From assembly GCF_026183895.1 (NCBI RefSeq), contig NZ_JAPFQI010000003.1:124001-188000 (forward strand): a stretch of 64,000 nt of DNA. The letters are read 5' to 3'. Below are positions 1 through 8,685 of the stretch, piece after piece; position 1 is the stretch's first letter; each line of letters begins with the position of its first letter. A model generated the notes under the pieces. That model saw only the letters and a list, made by a program, of their open reading frames with translations. It was not told the origin of the DNA and made no database searches. A program made the translations under genes and the position numbers. Source of the stretch: Sabulicella glaciei. Lineage in GTDB: Bacteria; Pseudomonadota; Alphaproteobacteria; Acetobacterales; Acetobacteraceae.

Positions 1-1895
1 TGGTCGATCTTCAGCCGGTGGACCGGGAGGCGCCGGGCATAAAGCAGCGAGGAGTAGCCGATGCCGAAATCGTCGATGGCGAGGCGCACGCCCAGGGTGC
101 GCAGCTCGCCCAGCGTCTTCAGCACCGCCGCTTCGTCCTCGAACCGGTCGCGCTCGGTCAGCTCGATCTCCAGCAGGTCGGGCGCGAGCCCGGCACCGGC
201 CAGGGATTGCTCGACCAGCTCGAGCACCCCGCCGCCGCGGAACAGCGAAGGCGAGAGGTTGACCCCCACGCGGATGGGACCGCCCGCCCGGCGCGACCAT
301 TCGGCGCCCTGGCGGCAGGCCGCGTCCAGCACCCAGCGGGTGATCGGCGCCATCAGCCCGGTTTCCTCGGCGGTGGCGAGGAAGGAGCCTGGGTTCAGCA
401 GGCCCCGCTCCGGGTGCTGCCAGCGCAGCAGCGCCTCTGCCCCGGTCATGCGCCCGGTGCGCAGGTGGCATTGCGGCTGCCAATGCAGCTCGAATTCCCC
501 GCGCGCGAGGGCGAGGCGCAGATCGCCCTCGACCTGCAGCGCCTCGCGCGCCGCGCGGTCCATGGGGGGCTCGAAGAAGCGGAAGCCGCTCCGTCCTTCG
601 GCCTTGGCGCGGTACATGGCGAGGTCGGCGTTGCGCAGCAGCCCATCCGCCCGGTCGCCATCATCCGGAAACAGGGTGATGCCGATGGAAGCCGAGGTGG
701 AAACGGTGCGCCCGGGCAGGGCAAAGGGCTCCTCCAGCGCCGCCAGCAGCCGCCGCGCAAGGCCTTCCGCCTCGCGGGGGGTGCGCATGCCGGGGCGGAG
801 CAGCGCGAACTCGTCGCCGCCGAGGCGGCAGATCATCGCCTCGTCGCCCACCGCCTCGGACAGGCGCATCGCGACCTCGGTGAGGAGCCGGTCGCCGGCC
901 TGATGGCCCAGCACGTCGTTGACGCCCTTGAACCGGTCGAGGTCGAGAAAGAGCAGGGCGAAGTGGTGCTCGGGGCGGGCGCAGCTTTCCTCCAGCCGCT
1001 CCGCCAGGACGCTGCGGTTGGCGAGGCCGGTCAGCGGGTCGTGGCGCGACAGGAAAAGCAGCCGCTCCTCCGCCCGCTTCCGCTCCGTGATATCGACCGA
1101 GGTGGTCAGGACGGCCGTCACATGGTCCTCCGCATCCAGCAGAGGAGACTTGGTGGTGAGCAGGGTGCGGCGCGACCCGGTCGCGTCCAGCACGTCCTCC
1201 TCGAAGGACGGGACGGGGCGGCCCGTGGCGAAGACGCGCGCATCGGCAGCGAGGCTCTGCGCCGCACGCGCCTCGCCCACCATCCGCGCGAGGCAGTGCC
1301 CCACAAGTTCGGGGGCGGTGGCGTTGGCCTGCGTGGCCTGCCGCGCATTGACGAGGACGAGGCGCCCGGTCCGGTCGGTGGCGCTGATCAGCGCCGGGAC
1401 GGTGTCGATCACCTGCCCGAGGGATTTCCGGCTTTCGCGGATCAGGGCGAGACGGGACCGCTCGGAGGACTCCAATTCCCGCGCCAGGTCCTGGGCTTCG
1501 TCGCGCAGGCGGACCTGATGGCGGCGCAGCGCGAGGAGGTTGCGGATCCGGCTCCGAAACTCGAAATGGTCGACCGGGGTGATCAGGAAGTCGGTGGCGC
1601 CGGAATCGAGGGCGCGCAGCCGCGGCTCCGGGTCGTCATAGGCAGTGACCACCACGACGGGCACGTCGGCGCCATTGGGCTTCGCCCGGATGCGGGCCGC
1701 CACCTCCGCCCCGTCCATCTGCGGCATGCGGTAGTCGGTGATGACGAGATCGGGCCGGTTCTCGTCCATCCATTCCAGCATCTCGACCGGATTGGAGAAG
1801 GGCATGACCTCGGCGCCCGCCTCGACCGAGGCGGCAAGCCGGGCGAGGATCCGGCGGTTGGTGCCTCGGTCGTCGAGGATAACAATCAGGGACAT
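1..1895 (-). CDS. REC-PAS-GGDEF-EAL c-di-GMP signalling protein, C-terminus cut by window edge
   Basis: The gene reads leftwards from ATG at 1893-1895 and is still open at base 1, giving about 631 residues. The N-terminus is a response-regulator receiver with acidic DD near residue 8 and the phospho-acceptor Asp in TDYRMP near 54. A PAS-like segment follows (about 145-270). GGDEF is intact at about 359-363 (RLGGDEF), and an EAL domain begins with GAEALLRW near 484. Cyclic-di-GMP synthesis and/or hydrolysis in the cytoplasm is therefore possible, but which one dominates cannot be told. The receiver has ITP where the conserved Lys-Pro normally stands, so phosphorylation signalling may be altered. 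No convincing Shine-Dalgarno lies close to the start. Confidence 0.9.
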   Translation of the reverse strand, partial: MSLIVILDDRGTNRRILARLAASVEAGAEVMPFSNPVEMLEWMDENRPDLVITDYRMPQMDGAEVAARIRAKPNGADVPVVVVTAYDDPEPRLRALDSGATDFLITPVDHFEFRSRIRNLLALRRHQVRLRDEAQDLARELESSERSRLALIRESRKSLGQVIDTVPALISATDRTGRLVLVNARQATQANATAPELVGHCLARMVGEARAAQSLAADARVFATGRPVPSFEEDVLDATGSRRTLLTTKSPLLDAEDHVTAVLTTSVDITERKRAEERLLFLSRHDPLTGLANRSVLAERLEESCARPEHHFALLFLDLDRFKGVNDVLGHQAGDRLLTEVAMRLSEAVGDEAMICRLGGDEFALLRPGMRTPREAEGLARRLLAALEEPFALPGRTVSTSASIGITLFPDDGDRADGLLRNADLAMYRAKAEGRSGFRFFEPPMDRAAREALQVEGDLRLALARGEFELHWQPQCHLRTGRMTGAEALLRWQHPERGLLNPGSFLATAEETGLMAPITRWVLDAACRQGAEWSRRAGGPIRVGVNLSPSLFRGGGVLELVEQSLAGAGLAPDLLEIELTERDRFEDEAAVLKTLGELRTLGVRLAIDDFGIGYSSLLYARRLPVHRLKID

Positions 1896-2051
1896 GGTCG
1901 AGCGACGGCTCTCCAGCGAGACGGATCCGGGAATGGCAGACCACCTTTGGTGCGCTCGTGCCCCAAGTCAAATGCTGTTTCTACGGATATGGGGGTGTTC
2001 GCGCCACATGGGCGGACGGAGTCCTGGAAATGAGACTCGGCGCCCTTCTTC

Positions 2052-2303
2052 TCAATATTGACGAGGCTCGCGCGGTTCGTTCCAGGAGGGGCGCTCGCGC
2101 CACACCCCGGCGGCGGGGGTGTCGGCCGGCGGGGAGATCCCCAGCCGCTCCCCGGTCCGCGCCCCGGCGGAATAGGCCGCGTCGTTGAGCCGGCTCGCAG
2201 CGTCCGTCACCGAGAGCGGCCTGCCGCGGAAGGACATGCTGCCCGGATCGGCGCACCCGCCGAGCAAGGGCAGGAGGACGGCAAGGGCAAGGGTCGGGCG
2301 CAT
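2052..2303 (-). CDS. Small predicted lipoprotein
   Basis: An 83-aa protein starts with MRPTLALAVLLPLLGGC, a typical lipoprotein signal with lipobox LLGGC and the lipidated Cys at residue 17. The mature part is about 66 residues, hydrophilic, and rich in Arg, Ala and Pro. The reading frame extends further upstream, but only this start gives a signal peptide. It is divergent from the acyl-CoA dehydrogenase at 2389. No family was recognised. An envelope location is inferred from the signal alone. Confidence 0.6.
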   Translation of the reverse strand: MRPTLALAVLLPLLGGCADPGSMSFRGRPLSVTDAASRLNDAAYSAGARTGERLGISPPADTPAAGVWRERPSWNEPREPRQY

Positions 2304-2388
2304 GGCTGGACAATGCCGGGCGGGCGCGGCGGTTGAGGGGAAAGGCCGGCTGGCGCAGGATACGGTCCTTGCCAGGGAGGATGTCCCG

Positions 2389-4086
2389 ATGAACGTCGCC
2401 GCGCGGTCCGGGGAGATCCGGGCCATTCCCTCCGGCCCCTCGGCCGTGCCCGATGCCGCGGGCACCAATCTGTGGAGCGCCGACCCGGCCCTCGCCCGCC
2501 TGCTGCCCCTCTACCTACCCGCCGACCTGCTGGCGGTGCTGCGCCCGCAGCTGGAGCGGCTGGGCGCCCTGGCCGGCGGGCGGCTGGACGCCCTGGCCGG
2601 GGTGGCCGACCGCAACCCGCCGGAGCTGCGCCACCGCACGCGGCGCGGCGAGGACAGCCAATCCGTCGAGTACCACCCGGCCTACCGGGAAATGGAGGCC
2701 CTGGCCTTCGGCGAGCTGGGCCTCGCGGCGATGAGCCACCGCGCGGGGGTGTTCGGCTGGCCCGCCCCCCTGCCCCCAGCCGCGAAATACGCCTTCACCT
2801 TCCTGTTCGCCCAGGCCGAGTTCGGCCTGCTCTGCCCGGTCAGCATGACGGACAGCCTGACCCGCACCCTGCGGAAATTCGGCGACCCGGCCCTGGTGGA
2901 GCGCTACCTGCCCGTCCTCGCCTCGCAGGACATGGACGCGCTGCACCAGGGGGCGATGTTCATGACCGAGCAGGGCGCGGGCTCGGACATCGCCGCCACC
3001 GCCGTCACGGCCGAGCCGCAGGCGGATGGGAGCTGGGCGCTGCACGGCGACAAGTGGTTCTGCTCCAACCCCGACGCGGCGCTGGCGATGGTGCTGGCGC
3101 GCCGGGTGGACGGGGGGCCAGGGATGCGCGGCGTCTCGCTCTTCCTCCTGCCCCGGACGCTGCCGGACGGCACGCCCAACCGGCACCGCATCGTCCGGCT
3201 GAAGGACAAGCTCGGCACGCGCTCCATGGCCTCGGGCGAGGTGACGCTGAACGGCGCCACCGCTTGGCTGGTCGGCGAGAAGGAGGCGGGGTTCCGGCAG
3301 ATGGCCGATATGGTCAATTCCTCGCGCCTGTCCAACGGCGTGCGCGCGGCCGGGATGATGCGCCGCGCGGTGACGGAGGCGCTGTTCGTCGCGCGGCACC
3401 GTGTCGCCTTCGGCCGCCGCCTCATCGAGATGCCGCTGATGCGGCGCCAGCTCGCCAAGATGCTCATGCGGGCGGAACAGGCCCGCGCCATGGTGTTCCA
3501 GACCGCCGAGGCGCTGCGCCGCTCCGATGCCGGGGAGGACGGCGCCTATGCGCTGCTGCGCATCCTCACCCCGCTGGTGAAATTCCGCGCCTGCCGCGAC
3601 GCCCGCCAGGTCACGGGCGACGCGATGGAGGTGCGCGGCGGCTGCGGCTACATCGAGGAATGGCCGGAGGCGCGGCTGCTGCGCGACGCCCATCTCGGCT
3701 CGATCTGGGAGGGCACCAGCAACATCGTCGCGCTGGACGTGCTGCGCGCCGCCGCGCGGGAGAACTCGCTGCCGGCTCTGGAGGCGCATATCCGCGGATT
3801 GCTGGGCAACGGCGCCGCCCTGCCCGAGGCGCTGCCGGCGCTGGACCGCGCCCTGGCCCTGGCGGCGCGGGCCGGGGAGGACCCGGCCCTGGCACGTCAG
3901 GCGGCCTCGGCGCTCTACCACCTCGCCTCCGCTGCCGCGATGGCATGGGAGGCCGAGCGCACCGGGGACGCGCACCGCAACGCCCTGGCGCGCATGGTGC
4001 TGCGCCACCGCGTCCTGCCCCGCGACCCTCTGGGGGTGGAGGACCTGGATGCTGCCTGCCTCGGGGCGATGCTGGAAGCGGCCTGA
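2389..4086 (+). CDS. AidB-like acyl-CoA dehydrogenase
   Basis: A 565-aa flavoprotein of the acyl-CoA dehydrogenase superfamily, longer than the ~380-aa catabolic enzymes and matching the AidB subgroup in length and motifs. MTEQGAGSD lies near residue 192, the FAD/substrate motif FGRR near 342, GGCGYIEEW near 417, and IWEGTSNI near 440 carries the MCAD-type catalytic Glu. AidB of E. coli belongs to the adaptive response to alkylation, but no ada or alkB neighbour is visible, so a role in fatty or branched acyl-CoA oxidation is equally possible. The start is set by AGGGAGGA eight bases upstream of ATG 2389. Confidence 0.85.
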   Translation: MNVAARSGEIRAIPSGPSAVPDAAGTNLWSADPALARLLPLYLPADLLAVLRPQLERLGALAGGRLDALAGVADRNPPELRHRTRRGEDSQSVEYHPAYREMEALAFGELGLAAMSHRAGVFGWPAPLPPAAKYAFTFLFAQAEFGLLCPVSMTDSLTRTLRKFGDPALVERYLPVLASQDMDALHQGAMFMTEQGAGSDIAATAVTAEPQADGSWALHGDKWFCSNPDAALAMVLARRVDGGPGMRGVSLFLLPRTLPDGTPNRHRIVRLKDKLGTRSMASGEVTLNGATAWLVGEKEAGFRQMADMVNSSRLSNGVRAAGMMRRAVTEALFVARHRVAFGRRLIEMPLMRRQLAKMLMRAEQARAMVFQTAEALRRSDAGEDGAYALLRILTPLVKFRACRDARQVTGDAMEVRGGCGYIEEWPEARLLRDAHLGSIWEGTSNIVALDVLRAAARENSLPALEAHIRGLLGNGAALPEALPALDRALALAARAGEDPALARQAASALYHLASAAAMAWEAERTGDAHRNALARMVLRHRVLPRDPLGVEDLDAACLGAMLEAA

Positions 4087-4236
4087 CGGACCAGGCAGGG
4101 AAACCTTGCCGTGTCTTGGCGGCTTGGGGAAAGGCGGGGATGCGCGGCAAGCGTCCCGTTCCCATCTTTCCGTTCCGCGTTGCTTCGTTTGAAAGCCGAG
4201 GACCCCGAGCCGCATGACACCGACCTGCGTTCGCCG

Positions 4237-4980
4237 ATGAGCCTGCTGACCATCGCCTCCTACAACGTCCACAAATGCGTGGGCACGGATCGCCGGTTCA
4301 ACCCGGGGCGCGTCACCGAGGTGATCGCGGAACTGGGCGCCGACCTCCTTGCGCTGCAGGAGGTGGACCGCCGCTTCGGACGCCGCATCGGCCTCCTGGA
4401 CATGATGGAACTCGAGCGGCGGACCGGGCTGCGCCACATCCCGCTTTCCATGATTCCGCAAGGACAGGGTTGGCACGGCAACGCCCTGCTGTTCCGCGAG
4501 GGCGAGGTGACGAGCATCCGCCGCCTGTCCCTGCCGGGCGGCGAGCCGCGCGGGGCCGCTGCGGTCGACCTGCGCCTGCGCGGGGTGCGGCTGCGCGTGG
4601 TGGCGACGCATTTCGGCCTGCTGAAGCAGCATCGCCTCCAGCAATGCGGGGCGATCCTCGAATTGCTGGCGCAGGAGGATCTGCCGACCCTCATCCTGGG
4701 CGACCTGAACGAGTGGCGGGTCGGGCGGCGCTCCTCGCTGCTGCCGCTGCACCAGAGCTTCCAGTGCAGCCAGTTCAGCCCTGCGACCTTTCCCAGCCGC
4801 CTGCCCCTGCTGCCGCTGGACCGCATCCTCGGATGGCCGCGCGGGCTGGTGCGCGAGCTGGAGGCGCATGACAGCGCCCTTGCCCGGGTCGCCTCGGACC
4901 ACCTGCCCCTGAAGGCGCAGCTGGATCTCGAAGCCGCGGCCGCGCATGGCGGCACCGGACTCGTCCCGCGGGCGGCCTGA
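4237..4980 (+). CDS. Endonuclease/exonuclease/phosphatase family protein
   Basis: A 247-aa protein with the full metal-dependent phosphoesterase signature of the DNase I-like fold: SYNVHKCVG at the N-terminus, LLALQEVD near residue 45, THFGLLKQHR, ILGDLNEW near 155, and a terminal SDHLPLKA. There is no signal peptide. Substrate is unknown; nucleic acid or phospholipid headgroup phosphodiesters are both plausible for this fold. It ends one base before the start of the phospholipase D gene, so the two are probably co-transcribed. Similar pairs occur in many proteobacteria, which suggests a joint membrane-lipid role. Confidence 0.85.
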   Translation: MSLLTIASYNVHKCVGTDRRFNPGRVTEVIAELGADLLALQEVDRRFGRRIGLLDMMELERRTGLRHIPLSMIPQGQGWHGNALLFREGEVTSIRRLSLPGGEPRGAAAVDLRLRGVRLRVVATHFGLLKQHRLQQCGAILELLAQEDLPTLILGDLNEWRVGRRSSLLPLHQSFQCSQFSPATFPSRLPLLPLDRILGWPRGLVRELEAHDSALARVASDHLPLKAQLDLEAAAAHGGTGLVPRAA

Positions 4981-4981
4981 C

Positions 4982-6430
4982 ATGGCGCGTCCGGCCCCCC
5001 TTCCCGATACCTGCACGGCGGAGCCGGTGCCGGGCCGCACCCATGTCTCGGTGCTGCGGACCGGTCTGATGGCCTTCGCCGCCCGGGTGAAGGCGGCGCG
5101 CGGCGCCGAGAAGCGGCTGGACCTCCTCTACTACATCTGGCGCAACGACCTCACCGGGCGCCTCCTGGCGCGCGAGGTGTTGCGCGTCGCCGAGCGCGGC
5201 GTGCGTGTCCGCATGCTGCTCGACGACATGTACGCCATCGGGCGGGAGCGCCACCTGGCCGCGCTGGACGCGCACCCGATGATCGAGGTGCGGCTGTTCA
5301 ACGCGACGCGCTGGCGCCGCCTCGGCGTGCTGGGCCTCCTGCTGGAGATGCTGCTGGGCGGGTGGCACCTGAACCGGCGCATGCACAACAAGGCGTGGCT
5401 GGTGGATGGCTGCGTCGCCATCTGCGGCGGGCGCAACATCGGCGACGAGTATTTCGACGCGGGCGGGCAGTTCAACTTCAGCGACCTCGACCTCGCCATG
5501 GCGGGACCGGCCGCCGCGCAGGCCCAGCACGTGTTCGAGCGCTACTGGAACCACGAGCTTGCTCGCAAGGTGACTTCGGTGACGCAGGCACCGTTCCGCC
5601 TGCGCGGCGGGCTGCGCGGTCTCGCCGCACGGCTGGACGCCGCCTGCGCCCTGCCCGCCGCCAAGCCCTATTACGACGAGCTGGCCGCGGACCCGGAGGT
5701 CGCGCGCGTCCTGTCCGACGCGGAGGAACGCGTGGGCGCGCTGGTCGGCGGCAATGCGATCCAGGTCGTGGCCGACCCGCCGGAAAAGGCGCTGGGCCGG
5801 GCGGGCGAGGAGGAATGCGTTTCCCACGGAATCCTTGACCTGCTGCGCGGCGCACGGAAGGAGGCGCTGCTGATCTCCCCCTATTTCGTCCCGGGCGAGG
5901 AAGGGGCGCTGGTGCTGGAAGGCCTGGCGCGTCAGGGCGTGCGCATCTCCGTCATCACCAACTCCCTCGCCGCGACGGACGTAGTGGCGGTGCATGGCGG
6001 CTATTCCCGCTACCGCGCCCGCCTGCTGCGCGCGGGCATCGCGCTGCACGAGCTGAAGGCCTCCGGCGCGGCGGGGGTGAGCGTCTTCGGATCGCGCGGG
6101 GCGAGCCTGCACACCAAGGCCGTGCTGGTGGATGGGGAACGGGCCTTTGTCGGCTCCTTCAACCTCGATCCGCGCTCCATCGCCCTCAACACCGAGATGG
6201 GCGTGATGATCCGCCATCCCGACGTGGCGCGGGAACTCCACGCGGAGCATGGGCGCTTGGCGGGACCAGCCTGGAGCTGGACCGTGACGCTGGACGAGGC
6301 CGAGCACCTCGTCTGGTCCTCCGAGCAGGACGATGCGCCGGTGCATCTGCGCAAGGAACCGGGCGCTTCCCTGCGGCGCCGCTTCCTTGCCGGGCTGGTG
6401 CGCCTGCTTCCGGTGGAATCGCAGCTGTAG
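4982..6430 (+). CDS. Cardiolipin synthase-like phospholipase D (ClsC type)
   Basis: A 482-aa protein with two HKD motifs, HNKAWLVD near residue 135 followed by GGRNIGDEYF, and HTKAVLVD near 377 followed by GSFNLDPRS. Length and motif context fit the soluble ClsC/YmdC group, which makes cardiolipin by phosphatidyl transfer, better than membrane-anchored ClsA. No N-terminal membrane segment is seen. I chose ATG 4982, directly after the stop of the preceding gene; ATG 4946 would add 12 residues and overlap it. The upstream phosphoesterase is the likely operon partner. Confidence 0.85.
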   Translation: MARPAPLPDTCTAEPVPGRTHVSVLRTGLMAFAARVKAARGAEKRLDLLYYIWRNDLTGRLLAREVLRVAERGVRVRMLLDDMYAIGRERHLAALDAHPMIEVRLFNATRWRRLGVLGLLLEMLLGGWHLNRRMHNKAWLVDGCVAICGGRNIGDEYFDAGGQFNFSDLDLAMAGPAAAQAQHVFERYWNHELARKVTSVTQAPFRLRGGLRGLAARLDAACALPAAKPYYDELAADPEVARVLSDAEERVGALVGGNAIQVVADPPEKALGRAGEEECVSHGILDLLRGARKEALLISPYFVPGEEGALVLEGLARQGVRISVITNSLAATDVVAVHGGYSRYRARLLRAGIALHELKASGAAGVSVFGSRGASLHTKAVLVDGERAFVGSFNLDPRSIALNTEMGVMIRHPDVARELHAEHGRLAGPAWSWTVTLDEAEHLVWSSEQDDAPVHLRKEPGASLRRRFLAGLVRLLPVESQL

Positions 6431-6545
6431 CGCCCGCTGCGCGCCCTTTCGTGATGGGTGCGGAAAGGCGTCCCGCGCCTGCCGATTGGAGGCAACCTGC
6501 CTCCCGCCGGGGAATTGCTCCTGCATCAGTGGAAGGAGCACGATC

Positions 6546-6626
6546 ATGCTGAAAGGTGGCCTGCTTTGGCTTATCGGCATTCCCTTGCCGATCATCCTCA
6601 TCCTTTGGCTCGTGGGCGTGTTCTGA
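6546..6626 (+). CDS. 26-residue single-pass membrane protein
   Basis: A very short open frame, MLKGGLLWLIGIPLPIILIL followed by WLVGVF, which is almost entirely one hydrophobic helix with a Gly-Ile-Pro kink. Translation is supported by AAGGAG at 6533-6538, seven bases before the ATG. I recall similar short hydrophobic proteins being common in Rhizobiales and Rhodospirillales genomes, but no function is known to me. It lies in the gap between the phospholipase D gene and the 94-aa gene. Membrane insertion is inferred from composition only. Confidence 0.6.
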   Translation: MLKGGLLWLIGIPLPIILILWLVGVF

Positions 6627-6684
6627 CAGCAGCGCCGCCGCGTCCCGGCGCGGGCGGCACTGCCAGAACACGGAAGGAATCCAC

Positions 6685-6969
6685 ATGCCCGAGAAGCATC
6701 CGAACACCAAGCGTTGGGGCGGACCGGGCGCGAGCCACGAGGACGCGTCCAAGCCCATGCCCGAGCCGGGCCCGGCCCATCCGGAAGGGGCAGTGAGCAC
6801 CAACCCGCGCGTCAGCCAGCGCTCCGGCGGCGGCGGCGAGCGGGACGAGAAGCACACGCATGTGGATGCGATGCGCTCCTCGAAGTCGCACGCGACCGAC
6901 AGCCCCAGCCCGACCACGACGCGCGAGTGGCGCGAGAATACGCCGCGCAAGTCCAACGAGTCCGAATGA
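6685..6969 (+). CDS. Hydrophilic, probably disordered 94-aa protein
   Basis: The ATG at 6685 follows GGAAGGAA by a normal distance. The 94-residue product has no hydrophobic segment and is rich in Ser, Pro, Gly, Glu, Lys, Arg and Thr. It starts MPEKHPNTKRWGGPGASHED and ends ENTPRKSNESE. The composition suggests an unfolded, stress-type or binding protein. No domain was recognised. It sits directly downstream of the 26-aa membrane protein and ends six bases before a strong hairpin, so the two small genes may form one short transcript. Confidence 0.6.
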   Translation: MPEKHPNTKRWGGPGASHEDASKPMPEPGPAHPEGAVSTNPRVSQRSGGGGERDEKHTHVDAMRSSKSHATDSPSPTTTREWRENTPRKSNESE

Positions 6970-6974
6970 GACTT

Positions 6975-7004
6975 GGGGCGGCCCCGGTTCGCCGGGGCCG
7001 CCCC
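6975..7004 (+). terminator. Perfect 13-bp hairpin with TTCG loop
   Basis: GGGGCGGCCCCGG (6975-6987), a TTCG loop (6988-6991) and the exact complementary arm (6992-7004) form a very stable stem just after the stop at 6969. No T-run follows, so intrinsic termination is uncertain. It could also be an RNA-stability element or part of the leader of the next gene. Confidence 0.6.
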
Positions 7005-7021
7005 GCCCGCTGGGAGGAGAC

Positions 7022-7630
7022 GTGAGCAAGGACGGATTGCGGCACGGCGCGCTGGGCGCAAGCTGCGCGCATCTCTGCGTGGACATGCAGAACCTTTTCA
7101 CCGGCGGCACGGACTGGGACACGCCCTGGATGAAGCGCGTCCTGCCCGTGGTGGAGCGCATCACCGCCGCCTTCCCCGAGCGCACGGTGTTCACCCGCTT
7201 CATCCCCGCCTCGCGCCCCGAGGAGGGTGAGGGAACCTGGGCGCGGTACTGGGAACGCTGGGCCTCCATGACGCTGGGTCAACTGTCCGAAGAGGCGACC
7301 GAGCTGCTTCCTTCCCTCGCCCGCTTCGTCCCGCCGGCCGAGGTGGTGGACAAGCGCTTCTACTCCCCCTGGTACGAGACGGACCTTCATGCCCGGCTGA
7401 AGCGGCGCGGCGTGGATACGTTGATCATCACCGGGGCGGAAACGGATGTCTGCGTCCTGGCCGCCGTGCTGGGGGCGGTGGATCGCGGCTACCGCATCAT
7501 CGTGCCGACGGACGCGCTCTGCTCCTCCTCCGACCTCACCCATGACGCGCTGCTGACCCTGTACCGCGAGCGCTATGGCCAGCAGGTCGAGACGGCGCTG
7601 TCCGAGGAGGTGGTGGCGGCGTGGCGCTAG
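7022..7630 (+). CDS. Isochorismatase-like cysteine hydrolase
   Basis: A 202-aa cytoplasmic protein of the isochorismatase fold. The catalytic triad is visible as Asp in CVDMQNLF (residue 21), Lys in VVDKRFYS (about 111) and Cys in ETDVCVLAAVLGAVDRGY (about 143). Family members hydrolyse amides such as nicotinamide, N-carbamoyl compounds or isochorismate; the substrate here is unknown. It starts with GTG 7022, chosen because GGGAGGAGA ends one base before it and no in-frame ATG gives a complete domain. It converges with the binding-protein gene at 7637. Confidence 0.85.
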   Translation: MSKDGLRHGALGASCAHLCVDMQNLFTGGTDWDTPWMKRVLPVVERITAAFPERTVFTRFIPASRPEEGEGTWARYWERWASMTLGQLSEEATELLPSLARFVPPAEVVDKRFYSPWYETDLHARLKRRGVDTLIITGAETDVCVLAAVLGAVDRGYRIIVPTDALCSSSDLTHDALLTLYRERYGQQVETALSEEVVAAWR

Positions 7631-7636
7631 GGTCGC

Positions 7637-8623
7637 TCAGTCCACGCTGATGTTGGCGGCGCGGACCAGCGCCGCGTGGCGCTCGATCTCGCTGGCCAGG
7701 AAGCGCTCCAGGTTCTCAGGCGGGCCGCCCGCCGCGCCGTCCGCGATCTCCAGCCCCTGCCCGAGGAGCCACTCGCGGCCCGGGCCGGCCAGGATCTCGT
7801 TCGCCGCCGCGTTGACGACCTGGATCACCGGGCGCGGCGTACCCTTGGGCGCCAGCCAGCCGAACCAGGTGCCCATCACCACGGCGGGATAGCCCTGCTC
7901 GGCCGCCGTCGGCACGTCGGGCAGCACGGCGCTGCGCGTCTCCGACAGTACGGCCAGCACCCGGATCTCGCCGGAGCGGCTGAGCGGGACCGAGCCGGGT
8001 GCGCCGAGGAACATGGCGCTGAGCCGCCCGCCGATCACGTCCGCCACCGCCGCCGCCGGGGAGGTGTAGGGAACATGGGTCAACTGCGTGCCCGTCGCCG
8101 ATGCGAGCATGGCCCCGGCGAGGTGCATGGAGCTGCCGCTGCCAGTGGAGCCGTAGCTGGCCTCGCCCGGCTTGGCGCGCGCCAAGGCCACGAACTCCGC
8201 GAGGTTTCGCACCGGCGAGTTGCGCCCCACCACCAACGCATTGGGGATGGCGCCGAAGCGAGCGATGGGGTCGAAATCGCGCTGCGAATGGAAGGACAGG
8301 TCGCGGTACAGGGCGAGGTTGGTGGCCAGCGGCCCCGCCCAGGAGAACAGCAGCGTGTGCCCGTCGGCCGGGGCGCGGGCCGCCGCCGCCATGCCGACGT
8401 TGCCCGAAGCGCCGGGCCGGTTCTCGATCACGAAGGGCTGGCCGAAGCGACGGGCGAATTCCTGGCCGCAGAACCGCGCGATCGGGTCCGAGGAGCCGCC
8501 GCCCGCCGCGGGGACGATGATCCGCACGGCTTGGCGCGGCCATGCGGGCTGCGCCAGCGCCGGCGCCGCCAAACCGCTCGCCACTGCTGCGAGCAGGCCT
8601 CGCCGATCCATCCGATAGGTCAT
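7637..8623 (-). CDS. Bug/TctC-family periplasmic binding protein 1
   Basis: A 328-aa extracytoplasmic solute-binding protein. The N-terminus MTYRMDRRGLLAAVASGLAAP ends in an Ala-X-Ala cleavage site before QPAWP. Family landmarks follow: VRIIVPAAGGGSSD, FVIENRPGASGNVG, PADGHTLLF, YGSTGSGSSMHLAG, HVPYTSPAAAVADVIGG and VPTAAEQGYP. Such proteins bind carboxylates in a closed two-lobe pocket and usually feed a TctAB transporter, of which none is in the window. ATG 8623 is preceded by GGGAGGAAA. It is divergent from the CoA-transferase gene, suggesting it brings in that pathway's substrate. Confidence 0.9.
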   Translation of the reverse strand: MTYRMDRRGLLAAVASGLAAPALAQPAWPRQAVRIIVPAAGGGSSDPIARFCGQEFARRFGQPFVIENRPGASGNVGMAAAARAPADGHTLLFSWAGPLATNLALYRDLSFHSQRDFDPIARFGAIPNALVVGRNSPVRNLAEFVALARAKPGEASYGSTGSGSSMHLAGAMLASATGTQLTHVPYTSPAAAVADVIGGRLSAMFLGAPGSVPLSRSGEIRVLAVLSETRSAVLPDVPTAAEQGYPAVVMGTWFGWLAPKGTPRPVIQVVNAAANEILAGPGREWLLGQGLEIADGAAGGPPENLERFLASEIERHAALVRAANISVD

Positions 8624-8685
8624 GGCTCGTTTCCTCCCCCAGCCCTGCCGGCCGCGTTTGCGGCGTCGATCTTTCCCATATATGA

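Noticed and set aside
18-2033. A 671-codon plus-strand frame opposite the REC-GGDEF-EAL gene
   Set aside because: The minus strand encodes intact TDYRMP, GGDEF and EAL motifs in order; the plus frame is its shadow.
2515-5040. An 841-codon minus-strand frame opposite the AidB-like and phosphoesterase genes
   Set aside because: The product is His/Arg/Gln-rich with no domain, and the plus strand carries clear enzymes with ribosome-binding sites.
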